DNA of 64,000 nucleotides. Source: Mimachlamys varia (lineage: Eukaryota > Mollusca > Bivalvia > Pectinida > Pectinidae). The notes under the pieces were generated by a model, which was not told the DNA's origin, made no database searches, and saw only the letters and a program-made list of their open reading frames with translations. Within the stretch, counting starts at the first letter, position 1. Every line of letters starts with the position of its first letter. The translations under genes were made by a program, and so were the position numbers. Positions 45,111-57,003 of the stretch are shown one piece after another. The stretch is taken from NCBI GenBank assembly GCA_947623455.1, contig OX392536.1, positions 36,709,465 to 36,773,464 of the forward strand, given 5' to 3'.

Positions 45111-48100
45111 AAATGCTTTTGGAATATTAGCATTAAGTGTTTTAGCCTGTGTTTTTATTGTTGACATCACAGATGTTGTCAAAAAGTAAGAAATCTGGAA
45201 GAATTAGGTACTGTTACTTTATTGTACTGATATTTTTTTCTTTTCTATATAAATTGTGCGACTTAATGGATTTCGAATTTGTTTCGCGATTTCTTCGAAA
45301 CTTCCCTAGTTTATACATTTGATTTATTAATATTTGGAATATGTTTGTAACCAAACCAATACCTTATATATTTTAACTATATACATATATGAAGTTTGTT
45401 GAATATTGTACGGAAGCCTGTTAGTGCTACTAGTGACACAAAAGTATCTCGCGGCCGCCACTACATTTTTCGTTGTTGCAACTTAAATGTCTCACGGAAA
45501 CCAGATAAGTGGCACTTGCCAGAAAGTTTAATGACGGCCACCAGATAGAATATCTTGACGCGCCTGATATATTTCGACTGCTTAATGACAAATTGACAAC
45601 TAGTTGTATTCCGTACCCGATTTCCCGCCATGAGGATGTGACATGACTGAGATGTGACAACAATTTACAGAGCAGGTGTCGTCGATAGTTCAGGGGACCT
45701 TGCACTCAACATCTTGTCGTGTTTTGCTTGTTCATTTCAAGTGTTTCAAAGTAATCATTTCCTTTGTTTATCTATTGCTCTAAAGTTCGAACTATTGATT
45801 TGTTGTCTTTAAAGGTTATGTAGCAACAATCCTTGCTCTCATCATTTTGTCGTTTTTATGTGCTTGGAAATAGTATGTGGTGTATGTAAGAGGTTGAATC
45901 ATCAATAACGAAAAACGGCTTTCCCACTCCATTTTCTATGATGATCGTTTCAGATCAAAATGGTGAAGAACCGTCGTCGGATTCCTTGAGCAAGTTTCGT
46001 GCTAAAAATATCCGCAGTGACCTGACCAAGAATGTCATGCTTCAGTTGGTACAAGGCTTTATATCACAATCAATCGAAGACGCCATGGACAAAATGGTGA
46101 CGGAACAAATACTGCGGCAGTCACTTATGTCTGAGGCGGAGGATAGCGATGTCGGCGGAATAATGTCAAAGTAAGTAAACCAACTAATATTTGACTTTGC
46201 TTATTAGTGTGCTTACATTTTATAATTGACACTGATGACTCGGTTATCATTTTGACGACTTGATGTTTACTTGGATGTGACCAACATTTACATGGCGAAT
46301 GTGCGAATGTCGTCGATGAAGCAGACGAAGCGTACTCTTCCGGAACACCTGGGCCCGTATTCATGAAACCGTTCTCATGCTCAAGCATGAATTCTGTGCT
46401 CAAGCCAGCTTTCTTGAAACTCTCCTTAAACACGTCGAAGAGTAAAAAGTCAATGTAAATGTTGAAAACAGTTTTTGGCTTCATGTTTCTTCAACTTTTT
46501 TCCAAAGTTTTGACAAAGTTAGATTTTTTAAATAATTCATGGACAGAACAAGAAATAAGGCTTGAACACGAAATTCATGCTTGAGCATGAGAACGGTTTC
46601 ATGAATACGGGCCCTGGTCTTGTTTTCTTGTATTTTTACGAGGGTCTCCATATAAATATTTCCTTTCATATTTTGCCTCTAGTTTAATCGATTTTGAGGT
46701 CAGATTATGGTTTCATTGACGATTCCGTATTCTCTGATTTTTTTTGACGAAAATATTGTTAACTGCTTCATTCGTTCATGCATGTGTTGCTTTTTACTAA
46801 CTCGGTATTTGATCAAAATTTGATGTAGAGGTTGTTTATTTTCTCCCAAAAGCGACATTGACAGTGTTGCATACATATATGTATTAGGCTTTGGATAAAT
46901 GCAATTGATGTGAAAGTGTCGAGGTTTATGTATCAAGTATAAGGCGAATTTAATATATCAAACATTTGAAGCAAATATTGTGTTAATAGCATGATGGGTT
47001 TTTAAAGGTTAGAGTTGATATGTTAAACGAGAGGGTGTCATATACGAAATAAGTTATTACGAAATATTATTGCCCAACAAAATATATTTATAAATGAGTT
47101 TTTTAAGTGGATTGACATTATGTGTCATGTTACATTATAAATATTTATTTGTGAAGATATATCAAAATTAAGAAAGTTAGAAAAAACACATAATACCCGC
47201 ATGCATCTTCAGATTGAGAGGGTTATTTAGCTAATTGATTCAACTAACACAAGCGCAACAATATTTCTTTCTCAATTTTGTTGGGATGATGTTAGAATGA
47301 AAGCAGATGACGCCGTTTCTTCCGGAACACCTGGTCTTATTCTCTTGTGGTTTTACGAGACTCTCCATGTAAATCTTTCTTTTATTCCTATTTTGCCTCT
47401 TGTTTTATCGAAAGATAATCGTAAATTTGCATTATGAGTGGAGCGGCATAACGACCTTAAGAGTATGTGACTGTCGCTATAAGAAAATCCACAAATCCTT
47501 ATAAAACTTCACAAAAAGCATATTTCACCGCTATGTATGAATATTACCCTCTGAACCATGCGTTCACTTCATAACATCACACAAATTGCAGATTATCTCA
47601 TGTTTAACTATACATCAAGTTTTACTTCAATTTTTGTTATTATGAACAGTCTGCTAACATGACCAGGTGTGATGTTACTTTGGTTATAATGTATTAGATG
47701 GGGGGAGGGGGGGCTTCTATATTTATATGAGGTTGCCATCCCTCTGAAATACTAATAGTGAATAAAGGTTCCAATTGGCCTACGTTTATACATAAACATT
47801 AAATAATAAGTCAGTTCTAAGCACCCAGTAGTTCTCAAAAGAAACAGAAACGCTATAGGTCTGGTGAGCTATTTCTGCGAAGATGTAAGTCCAATGCTCT
47901 ATTTTCGCGTACATCTATGTTTTGTTTGTTAATTTATGTAAAAGTTCAATATATTCTACATGTTATTACATATATATATTTATTGCAGTCTGTGAATACG
48001 ACTTATCAAGGGGTTTAAATTAAAAGTGACTGTATCAGTAAGGGGGTTTCTGAATATCAATTATAGTTATCAATTTGCTGCTCAATTAACGGCAATCTTT

Positions 48101-49384
48101 TCTGTTTATAGACACAATTCCACCTTAGACGAAGACGTGTTGGAATCTAGTCGAATTAACACCCGACTAGAAGAAGAAATACAGGAACCCCGGCTACCAT
48201 CCCCTTCATCAAATGTAGACACAGCTCGACGATCTATTAAAACCTCTGGTTACGTCAAGAGGCAATCTAGGCGACGTGGCTCTTCATCAAACAAAAGCAA
48301 AAAACGCTTTGGTCGACGTCGCTCTGCATCTGTTAAGAACGAAAGGAAAACCCGCCGAGGCAGCTCTACTTCAAAGCAGCACAGGAGGAGAGCAAGGCGC
48401 CATAGGAATTCATCAGCGAAAAACATAAAGGAAACACGTATCCCAAATAGATTTTCTGACAAGGAAGAACACACTATATCACCTATCTCGAGTATTTATT
48501 TAGACACAAATAGCAAGAAAATACCACCAGCGAATCCAGACGGAAGCGACAGTATAAGTGACCAACTTGGCGCTCAAGCAGAAAAAGACAAAAATATGAC
48601 TGATCGACCGACCGGATTTTTTGGCAAAGTAAAGACGAAAGCACACCTGTCTAGCACATTAAATAGAAACAAAATGCAGCTCTACAACCTTGGTTCTTCA
48701 TCAAACGAAGTGAAAGAGCAACTCCACCGACATCAATCTTCAGGCGAGGATAAAAAACGGAAGCAACAAACTAACGCTCTTCTAGACGAGATGGAACAAA
48801 ACGACGGATTATATTCGTCATCACCCTACGATGGGAAGCAGAAGAACCTCAAAATTCATGCATCCAGGATAGTACCAGGCGGAGTCGTTAAACCGATCAG
48901 ACCCAGTTTTTCGTCTGGCGAGGAAGCAACAAAGAACAGCCAAACTAGTTTGTACTCTGGCGATGACACGAAGAACCGCATATTGAGCTTATCATCTGGC
49001 GAGGGGGCAATTCAGTACCGCCTACGAAGTTCATCATCTGGCGAGGAAACAACACCGAACCACCGACCCTCTTTATCGTCTGGCGAGAAGATAGCACAGA
49101 CCAGTCGTGCGAGTTCATTATCTGGCGAAGAGGAAACAAAGAACCATCGACCCAGTCCATCATCTGGCGAAGAGATAGCGAAGACCCGAAGTACTAGAAT
49201 AGTATCTGGCGGGGAGGCTTCAAAGCACCATCGACCGAGTTTTTCTTATGGGGCTGAGATAACGAAGGCCCGTAGTGCGAGTTTATTATCTGGCGAAGAG
49301 GAAACAAAGAACCACCGACCCAGTCCATCATCTGGTGAGGAGTTAATGCAGAATTATCGACAGAGTTCATCGTTCATCAACTGA
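44948..49384 (+). CDS. Secreted protein with S-x-E repeat tail (paralogue 1, unrecognised family)
   Basis: Coding exons 44948-45023, 45954-46170 and 48112-49384 (phases 1 and 2) give 521 residues. The first coding exon starts at the acceptor before 44913. Residues 1-18 (MVIIKLLWVLCAVTVVSA) are a signal peptide. Residues 26-97 form the conserved domain shared with the paralogue at 58357: KFRAKNIRSDLTKNVMLQ, then GFISQSIEDAMDKM. Residues about 145-210 are very basic and Ser-rich (RRRGSSSNKSKKRFGRRRS). Residues about 305-518 are a repeat array with SSGEE/SGEEETKNHRPSPSSGEE units of about 18-21 residues. SGE fits the S-x-E site of the secretory kinase Fam20C, which is common in biomineralisation proteins, so a phosphorylated matrix role is possible but inferred. 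The stop at 49382 looks premature (see findings). I do not recognise the family. Confidence 0.8.
45073..45109. repeat. G37 homopolymer
   Basis: Thirty-seven consecutive G, 50 bp after the donor at 45024, in the intron of secreted-protein gene 1. The exact length may be uncertain in the assembly. Confidence 0.9.
46215..46760 (+). mobile_element. Family A fragment interrupted by a MITE
   Basis: The left part ends at GAAGCGTACTCTTCCGGAAC-ACCTGG. The right part resumes at TCTTGTTTTCTTGTATTTTT and runs through GTTTAATCGATTTTGAGG and CATTGACGATTCCGTATTCT. Joined, they match uninterrupted family A copies. Confidence 0.75.
46353..46612. mobile_element. 260-bp MITE with 5-bp target duplication
   Basis: Terminal inverted repeats of about 40 bp: GCCCGTATTCATGAAACCGT, TCTCATGCTCAAGCATGAATT at the left and the reverse complement at the right (ending CATGAATACGGGC). 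CCTGG flanks both ends (46348-46352 and 46613-46617), while an empty site reads CCTGG once in other family A copies. No transposase. Confidence 0.88.
47285..47425 (+). mobile_element. Family A fragment
   Basis: Carries TTTCTTCCGGAACACCTGGT, TTTTACGAGACTCTCCATGT and TTTTGCCTCTTGTTTTATCG. Lies in the intron 46171-48111. Confidence 0.65.
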
Positions 49385-50310
49385 CAAGAAAGCAACAGAA
49401 AACCGTCATGCGAATATATCATTTGGTAAGAAGACAACAAAGGACCTCCAAATGACTTCATCATCTGGCGAGGAAGAAATGATGAACCATATATCTTGTT
49501 TATTACCACACGGAAGTAAAATGGAGAATCACCACCATACTTTGTTATCAGGAGAGGGGAATAACAAAAAACATCGAATGCCATCCTCACCAGACGAGGA
49601 GAATGATTTTTGACATGAAAAGTCCGAATTTAGACAGTATTTATTTTTGACTGAGTAAAAACTGATGCGAAAAGACATCACGCAACCCAAATGCATGCTC
49701 AGTTATTTATAGATAGACTTACATATTCATGTTATTACGAATCTCATACATATATACATATGTGATCTAAAGTAAAATAATATTTATCATAATATTTTGT
49801 GTAATATATATTCCATAATCAGAGGATCGGCTACAATGCGACTTGCCAAGGAAAGGAAACTATCACATTTTTTTCGGAAGAACGGTATGCATATGCGAAT
49901 GGCAGTATATCAACTTAACAAGAGTAATAGTTTTGTATATAAATATATTAACTATTCTAAGTGGAAGCTGTATACACTTTATTCGGTCTTAACTAGAGAA
50001 ATAGATTAATTTCAAAAACATAAATTCTGAGGATGATAAAGGTAAGGCAACCGCTGTCAAATTGAAAATAAGAGACGTCTGGCTTGTTACTGTATGTAGC
50101 CTCTTTCAATATTGCAGCATGATCATTATAATGTCTTCTCGTGCCCCTTTAAGGACGGACCAAAATGGTTGTGCATTTCAGTGTTACTAGTATATCGGTA
50201 ATACAAAATAAGAAGTCAGTTTCACTGGCATGCTCTTTTCCTGTTATATTTAAATGTTTGTTAACCCATTGATCACAATGATTTGTTATGCATTCATTTT
50301 AAAATGCTTT

Positions 50311-50320
50311 AAATAAACCT
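50311..50320 (+). promoter_or_regulatory. Possible polyadenylation signal of secreted-protein gene 1
   Basis: AATAAA in CTTTAAATAAACCTTTGAG, about 930 bp after the stop. Nearer AT-rich sequence offers no clearer signal. Confidence 0.35.
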
Positions 50321-50329
50321 TTGAGCAAC

Positions 50330-52700
50330 ATTTGTAGGAGTCACAATGCATTCTGCTTTAAATTGTGCTAGCCAAATATATGTCCTTTTTTATTTGACGT
50401 TCAAACATACTCAACTGAAAGGCCTTACTGCTTTTGAGGCCATTATTCATCTGTTTCATTCTAAGATTAAAATTTAAAAAAAAATAATTTTTTGCTCTTT
50501 TCAAACAGAAAAGCACTGACTGAATGAGTACTTTGCAAATGTACATGTAACTTGGTTACGGTATGCCATCTCCAAAATTCCAGGGGTTTCTTGGTCTTAC
50601 ATTCTCTGATTATGTCCTGGCAACAATGATGAACACGGTTGGGCCTTTGATATGTACCTAGTACAAAATGCTGATCTGATGCTGTTTTGAAACATATATA
50701 GAGGTGCAAATTCCGATTTTAAAACCAGTCAATGTACCGTACAACATCTAGTTCCTTATGGATTCAATTACCTGATAGATCCCACGGGTGCAAAAATGTA
50801 AACGAGCAAGATCACCAGTGAGTTAACAATTGAAAAATGAATACTTTGCAATAAAGTATGTCATATTATAAATGTGTTCCAGTAGACGATGTATATAGTC
50901 ACTGTTGCTACTTCGTATATCAAAAGCTTATTGAATAAAAATAGTGTTTGCAAATTACCACATTGTCAGTATATATATATATCAGAATAGAGATCAATTG
51001 TCGTCTGCAATCTTTCTCTGTGTGTGGATTTTTCTTACGTTGAAAAAATTCCACATTAATGTTTCTGAATAGCAAAACGATATTGTTAAACAAAAGGGAG
51101 ATTTTAGATGCTTTTAAAATGGAACAGAATATAGCCTTATTCAATTCGAAAACAAACTAGCTTAGAGTAAAGAGAGATAACTCTGTTTTGACGGCACATA
51201 CTAAAATATATAGTTATTTTTTTCAGTTTGTTCTTTGATTATATACTGTTTTCTTGCATTTCAGACATGTTACACTGTTGTGTAAATGATAAAAATGTGT
51301 AGTCAAATTTTAGTCCCTGAACCATAATAAATTATTAGTCATGATTATATTTTCACATGGCAGGTTGTACTTGATGTCTTCAGTGATGCTAGGGGCCAAA
51401 AAGTGGGAATCAAAAATTTCTTAACTAATGTAGAAGGGTCAGGTGCGTTAGAATTAACTAGAATGAAAAATATCTATATTCAGACAAAGGAATCCGTAGT
51501 TGATACTGAGATACCGTGTAGCCGATGTCCGATGTTGTCATTTTAATAATTGGGAATGCCCGCGCCAAATATAGCGTGATCAAAATATGCTAAAGTATGG
51601 AGTTTGTGCTCAAGCCTTATTGTTTGTTCTTGCTATACATTATTCAAACAATCTTTATTTTGTCAAAGTTTTGGAATTTCACAAGTACTTTTTTCAAGGT
51701 ATGTTAGAATAACGAAACACGTTGTCAACAATTATGATATATATGATTATTATTATACCCCGCACAAACAGGGGCCCTCTGAAGGGAAATTTGTTTATCT
51801 CAACACACGCATGCGCCGTGGGGTCAGAGTGCTCAGATGTGATTGTAAGTATATGATCCATTTGCATGGTTTGGACGATTCAGGATATTCCTATTATTAA
51901 TTGAAAAAATATCGGTAGGAATAGTTCACAAGGATTACCGAACTACAATTTTATAAAACTATCTGGTGATATTATTAAAAGTTAATAGACTTCGCTAATT
52001 GCGCTTTTAAACATATGTATCTTTATATCTTCAAACGTATTAAACTATAAAACATATTCTGTTTTATTCATTGTTTCAAAATAATAACGACCAAATTGCG
52101 AAACAAATGATAGAGAAATCCGTATTTATTGACCAATATATTACCAAACAGATAGACATTACTCCAGTGGACAAAAATCATACAGATGTATGCTATCTTT
52201 TATTCCGTTCCTTAATGATTACACTTTGTAACAAAAATTACACATTTGACCATTATCTATTGTTGAATACCTACATAGTGTAGGTGAGTGTAGTTATACT
52301 CACTCTGTTAAAGATCAAACAACATCTCCAAAACATGAATTGATAGACCAGTCAAACATTAAAACAATAAAACGTACTGCAAAGAAATTTTATCTTGGGT
52401 AGTTTTTATTGCAGATTGTCAGAATAGGTTTTGAGATTGGACATGACTATGATTTTGCTGGTGGGACATGTCAGTCATTGTGGTAGAAAATGTTAATATC
52501 TTTTGGTGGTAGAAAATATCAATAAGACAGTGATAGCTAATGTTGATAAATAAACTCATGTCGTTTGACCTGTCGATGAGTTTTGGCAATAAGGGTTGTT
52601 TTGGGACTCAATGACGGTGAACTCCTCATGTAGGACATATGGAAAAGTTCTTATCCGATATTACGTGACATTTTGAAATATTTGTTTAAGTTTCGTTTCG
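50330..52700. other. Intergenic, no gene seen
   Basis: A minus-strand family B scrap at about 51365-51440 contains half of the hammerhead (CTAGCATCACTGAAGA) and breaks off there. Otherwise I see no supportable gene. Confidence 0.45.
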
Positions 52701-52727
52701 CGAGTTTAGCATTTTTACGATTTTTGT

Positions 52728-53321
52728 GTCGCCTTAAACGGCGACATATAGGGATCACTATGTCGAAGTCGGTGTCGGCTTTCTGGGGCCATTCAAACTC
52801 AAACTTCATACAGTGCTTCCTTACCAAAAGTGCTCGCTTGGGATTGCTTTTCAGGGTCGAAGGTCAAGGTCACTGTTGCTATAAATAGAAATTATATGTC
52901 CGTGCAATAACTTGAGTTTCCTTTGGCAAATCAAACTCAAACTTCATACAGTGCTTCCTTACCAAAAGTGTTTGCTTGGGATTGCTTTTCAGGGCCAAAG
53001 GTCAAGGTCACTGTTGCTATAAATAGAAAATCACTTTTCCTGGGCCAATCAAACTCAAGTGCTTCCTTACCAAAAGTGCTTGCTTGCGATTGGTTTTCAC
53101 AGGCAAAGGTCAAAGGTCAAGGTCACTGTTTCTTTAATTGGAAAATATGTTTCCGTTCTATAACTTAGTTTTCTTGTGCCAATTAAACTCAAACTTCTTA
53201 CAATGCTTCGTTACCAAAAGTGCTTGCTTGGGATTGCTTTTCAGGGTCATAGCTAGCTCCTAAAAACTTATCTCCCAACTTGCTGCGCAGGCGACACATC
53301 CACTTCCGTGGAATTCTTGTT
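52728..53321 (+). mobile_element. Second tandem-core element
   Basis: The left hairpin GTCGCC-TTAAAC-GGCGAC starts at 52728. The core has about four units of 110-160 bp with CAAACTCAAACTTCATACAG, GTGCTTCCTTACCAAAAGTG, TTGGGATTGCTTTTCAGGG and AAGGTCAAGGTCACTGTT. The right end contains GGCGACACATCCACTTCCGT, GGAATTCTTGTT. Same architecture as the element at 17308, with a different core unit. Confidence 0.75.
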
Positions 53322-53819
53322 CAAAGAATGCTCCAAACACCATTGTCTCTCATGTACAACATATCTACTGAAACAAAGCAAAGGTTCTGGAGAGCAGTTC
53401 CTTAACATTGATTTGAATCTATTTACATCTTTTTCGTAGAGCAAGACGGCTATTTTAAACATCCAAATTTGTACCCGGTATTTCATTATCATATTTGGAA
53501 TCACGAATGCTACATGCAATAATGAATGAGGGATACAGAAGCTGTTTCACGACAACTGATGCGATTGGTAAAGTTTTTTTAAAATTAAACTTGAAATGAA
53601 ATCACATAAACTGTACAATAGTTTGATAGCATACGCCAATAATACGCAATACCGTTATTCTCGCTTAGATAAAGAACCGTTTTATTCACCTATTTGCAGC
53701 TACATATATGTTTCTTTATATTTCTTTATATTTTAGCATTAAAAGATAAGATACTACTTTAATTTCAACAAAACAATAATCCAAACTCAAAATAGATTTT
53801 AAACCTGGGCCAACCTATG

Positions 53820-54110
53820 AATAAAGAAAATATCAGACCAGGTGTTCTCGATAAGTAAGCGTCTTTTGCTTCATTTAGGTCCCTGGCAATAGGATAAATC
53901 TAGGTCACATATGAAAAATGGCATGTTCTCAATCAAAGAAGGCATATTCAAAAAAACATCTTCATATCATAAAAAAATACATAATATCTCTCAATGAAAC
54001 CAAGTTGGCGACCATAACACTAGCTTCAATTCTTCAAAACCACTGCGAAATGTTAACACCATAGCTTGGAGAAGGGATGTTACTATCAAGAAAAGGAATG
54101 CTTGGTAACT
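53820..54110 (-). mobile_element. Family A fragment, minus strand
   Basis: CAGACCAGGTGTTCTCGATA, AAGCGTCTTTTGCTTCATTT and GTTACTATCAAGAAAAGGAA correspond to the copy at 26585-27262. Confidence 0.6.
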
Positions 54111-54356
54111 GGAAAATCGTATAGTTTGGTAATTAGCTGATTAGTTTGTATCGTCACTTACAAAGGTGCTCGCGAATGGTAAACATACAATTTGTACTGG
54201 CTAGTTTGTATAAGTAGAATGTAAGTTATTTCAATACCACTTTACTCTTTTTGTCCTATACACATTTAACATAGATGTACCAACTCGTCTTCCTAAATGC
54301 CTCAGAGGATAATGATTCAACCGTCAGTACTAGTACTCTTCACACTGGTCATTGAT

Positions 54357-54389
54357 CTGATGACGATGACATGGAGTCATCGAAACGTC
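54357..54389 (+). ncRNA. Hammerhead-like motif, imperfect
   Basis: CTGATGA, one extra C, stem II GATGAC-ATGGA-GTCATC (perfect), GAAAC, GTC. Motifs of this form are known at the ends of Penelope-like elements. The extra base before stem II and the lack of a clear stem I make activity doubtful. Confidence 0.4.
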
Positions 54390-54944
54390 ACTGTTTTTTA
54401 TAGCTCAATAATTGTAAAAAAAATTATTATATGTAGATTACCAACTTAAACTGTTCTGTAATGTGTCTATCAAAGCTTATTTTTACACTGGTTTTCTTAA
54501 GTAATAAACTACAATAAAAGTGCTAACTTTACAAAATTCTACTAAATTAAAGCAAATTCCGCTTTAAGTAAGGCACATTTTAATTAGACACATCAATTAA
54601 CGCTCACCTAGTTGATGTTCACCTCGAAATCTTTATGCAACGGACTTTCAGCTAAACGAAAAATATATTTTGATATCTTTACATGTATGCTAATTGTTTT
54701 TACTTTGTTCACATCAAAACATGGTATTGGATTGGATTTGAGTGATGGAATTCAGTGCTTATGCAGTTATTATGCAAGACAATGATTTATAAGCACGCTT
54801 ATGAAATAGTACATAACCAATTTATCATTAAGATTCGTTCGTCATACAATAAACTTGTAAGCAACTTTAGAGTAAAGTGACCAATAATATATTATTTTCA
54901 TTTTTGATTGATCTGGGAGCATTGCTATGTCTGATATAAAGTGT

Positions 54945-55060
54945 AATATAAAGGGTCTCCATGTCAATATTTCCTTTTTCATATTTTGTCTCTAGTTTAA
55001 TCGATTTTGAGTTCGGATTGAGGTTTTGTTGACACTTGGTATTCTCTGATTTTTTTTATA
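54945..55060 (+). mobile_element. Family A 3' end
   Basis: AGGGTCTCCATGTCAATATT, TTGTCTCTAGTTTAATCGAT, TTTTGTTGACACTTGGTATT, ending at the same point as other copies. Confidence 0.65.
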
Positions 55061-55958
55061 GCTGTTCAAAATAAATCTGATTTTAAAGAAGTATTTTTCT
55101 ATACTTTGTGAATGTTTTGACTTAAACTTTATAAGATATTTCGTTATCAATGAATTTAGAATAATTTATTTATGACAAAGAATTGATGAGAGCGTAAATA
55201 AGAGTTTTAGTGCTATGTAAATTTAAAGAGTGGACGCATTTACCCTCGGTAAAATTTATTTGTTCACTATTCCGTTTAACCAAACTTGAAATAAAATATT
55301 ATGACTTTGAAACGTAAGGCATATTTAAAAACCTGAAAAAACAAGCTATGTCCGCACATTATAACAGATTTATAAAACTCTCTTGTGACAGATTTCTTAA
55401 TTTTCAAGAAAAAGGGTAAAAGAAACTAGAGCCACAGCATTAAAACAGGACATAATTAATCAGGAATAAAAATAGCATTTCACAATTGTATAATGCAACT
55501 TCAAGAGCTAGTGTTGTCTAACCATGTTGTATCAGAAAACGTAAATAAACAAAGTATTAAAAAGGTAATATCGACGAAAATGTAAGAACAAAACAAGTCA
55601 ATTTGATAAGCAACTGATTTAAAATGCATTTTAACAGAAATCCATCTGCGTATCTGAGACGACAGCAAAGATACAATACAAAATAATGACATAAATATGA
55701 TACCTTACATTGCATACAAGTTTAACAGGAAAGTGATCTTTTATACTTTTTCTTTTATTTTTTTTTTCAAATTGACATATTGGCCGTGTTACACGATAAT
55801 CTGTCAAAAAAATCTAAGACATAAAAGATAATCTGTCATATCCAATGGTGTCAAATCGGTATATCTGCAATGTCAGGAAATGTAGGGCTCTTCCATAGTA
55901 ACAAGTGTTGTCTCTAGCAGGGGCTTGCCGTTATTTATTACACTTTGACCCACACGCG

Positions 55959-56027
55959 TATAAATAGAAGTAAGCTCAAACTGAGCCTTACCGTACACAT
56001 CGAGATCAGACTGCGAGGACAATACAG
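55959..56027 (+). promoter_or_regulatory. TATA box and non-coding first exon of secreted-protein gene 2
   Basis: TATAAATAG at 55959-55967 implies a start near 55989. The exon ends CTGCGAGGACAATACAG at 56027 before the GTAAGC donor. The next exon begins at 58323 after CTCATTGCAG and carries the ATG at 58357. Confidence 0.7.
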
Positions 56028-56289
56028 GTAAGCACAACCATCTTTCAGTTTTAATTTTCTTTAAGCTTTAAGCTTAAGATTAAAAAAATATTCAGGTTGA
56101 ATTACAGATGAAATGTGAGGGTTAAAAAGTCAGTAGATTCGGTGTTAAATATCACTTAGATATAACGAAATGAAGTGCGTCTTGTATTCTATTGTTTGAG
56201 AAATAATCAGATACATGTATACGACATTAAAATTTCTCGATGACTCTTGACGATGACACAATATGACCGCCTCAAATATAGCAAGATAG

Positions 56290-56410
56290 GATAGTCATAT
56301 AGAGCAGCCGGAATGGCATTTTGTCATCAGGACAATCCGGGTACGATTTCCTTGTCGGTCGAATAGAGGGGTCGAGTTTTCTCCGGCTGTGCCGGTTCCC
56401 GCTTACACAA
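56290..56410 (+). mobile_element. SINE fragment
   Basis: Decayed tRNA-like part (GAGCAGCCGGAATGGCATTT, CCGGGTACGATTTCC) followed by GAGTTTTCTCCGGCTGTGCC, a variant of the SINE core domain. Confidence 0.6.
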
Positions 56411-56599
56411 AAACACCTACGCGATGTAATTCAGAGAAACGCTGGCTGTCAGGTAGATCTAAGGTAGATGTAGACAGATGAATACGTTGGTATATATCAG
56501 ACCACTTAATCAGACGCTTTATAATTTCAACTATAAGCTTTTCTTATTGGCAAGATGTGAAGAAGTTTTGGTTAATACATGTTTTGATTCTAAATAAAT

Positions 56600-56745
56600 G
56601 GCATTCTGTCCCATTATTTGGTCCCTAGCTTCACTGAAGAGTCCTAGGAGGACGAAACAATTGTATGATACAGTTTAATTCATTTTATCGGCAAACTGTA
56701 TATATTACTAAATTTAAAAGTCTTCATACTTGAAATGCAATCTCC
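56600..56745 (+). mobile_element. Family B junction copy with intact hammerhead core
   Basis: CTGAAGA at 56634-56640, stem II GTCC-TAGGA-GGAC, GAA, stem III ACAATTGT, A56665. Stem III differs from ACAGCTGT at two paired positions but stays a perfect palindrome. Stem I is partly decayed (GCTTCA against TGATAC). Confidence 0.8.
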
Positions 56746-56784
56746 TAAACTGACTTTTAAAACGGCAGATTCATTTATAAAAGA

Positions 56785-57003
56785 TGTCGTAACACACACA
56801 TGTGCTGCACCTTTCAAATTTAGTAATAGATACAGCATGCCGAAAAAATGAATTAAACTGCACCATACAGCTGTTTCGTCCTCCTAGGAATCTTCGGTGA
56901 TGCTAGGGCCAAAAAAATGGGAATCCAAAATTTCTAAACTGATGTAGAAGCAGACGGGTCAGGTGCGTGAAACCTCTTTAATTTATGAATTTAGAAGTAA
57001 AAT
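56785..57003 (-). mobile_element. Family B junction copy, minus strand
   Basis: The minus strand reads GCATCA, CCGAAGA, TTCC-TAGGA-GGAC, GAA, ACAGCTGT, A, TGGTGC. Stems I and III are kept (stem I with a wobble). The core has one change (U to C) that should kill cleavage. It faces the plus-strand copy at 56600, and its far end is cut by the MITE at 57003. Confidence 0.75.

Noticed and set aside
45430..45705. 91-codon minus-strand frame
   Set aside because: Looks like a dispersed GC-richer repeat inside an intron; no recognisable domain.
48026..48111. In-frame extension upstream of the large exon of secreted-protein gene 1
   Set aside because: A good acceptor (TGTTTATAG) at 48111 with matching phase joins it to the upstream exons and the signal peptide; the extension is intron.
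51604..51900. 98-codon plus-strand frame
   Set aside because: Low-complexity start and a TATTATTATACCCCGC repeat-like segment; no splice support or family similarity.
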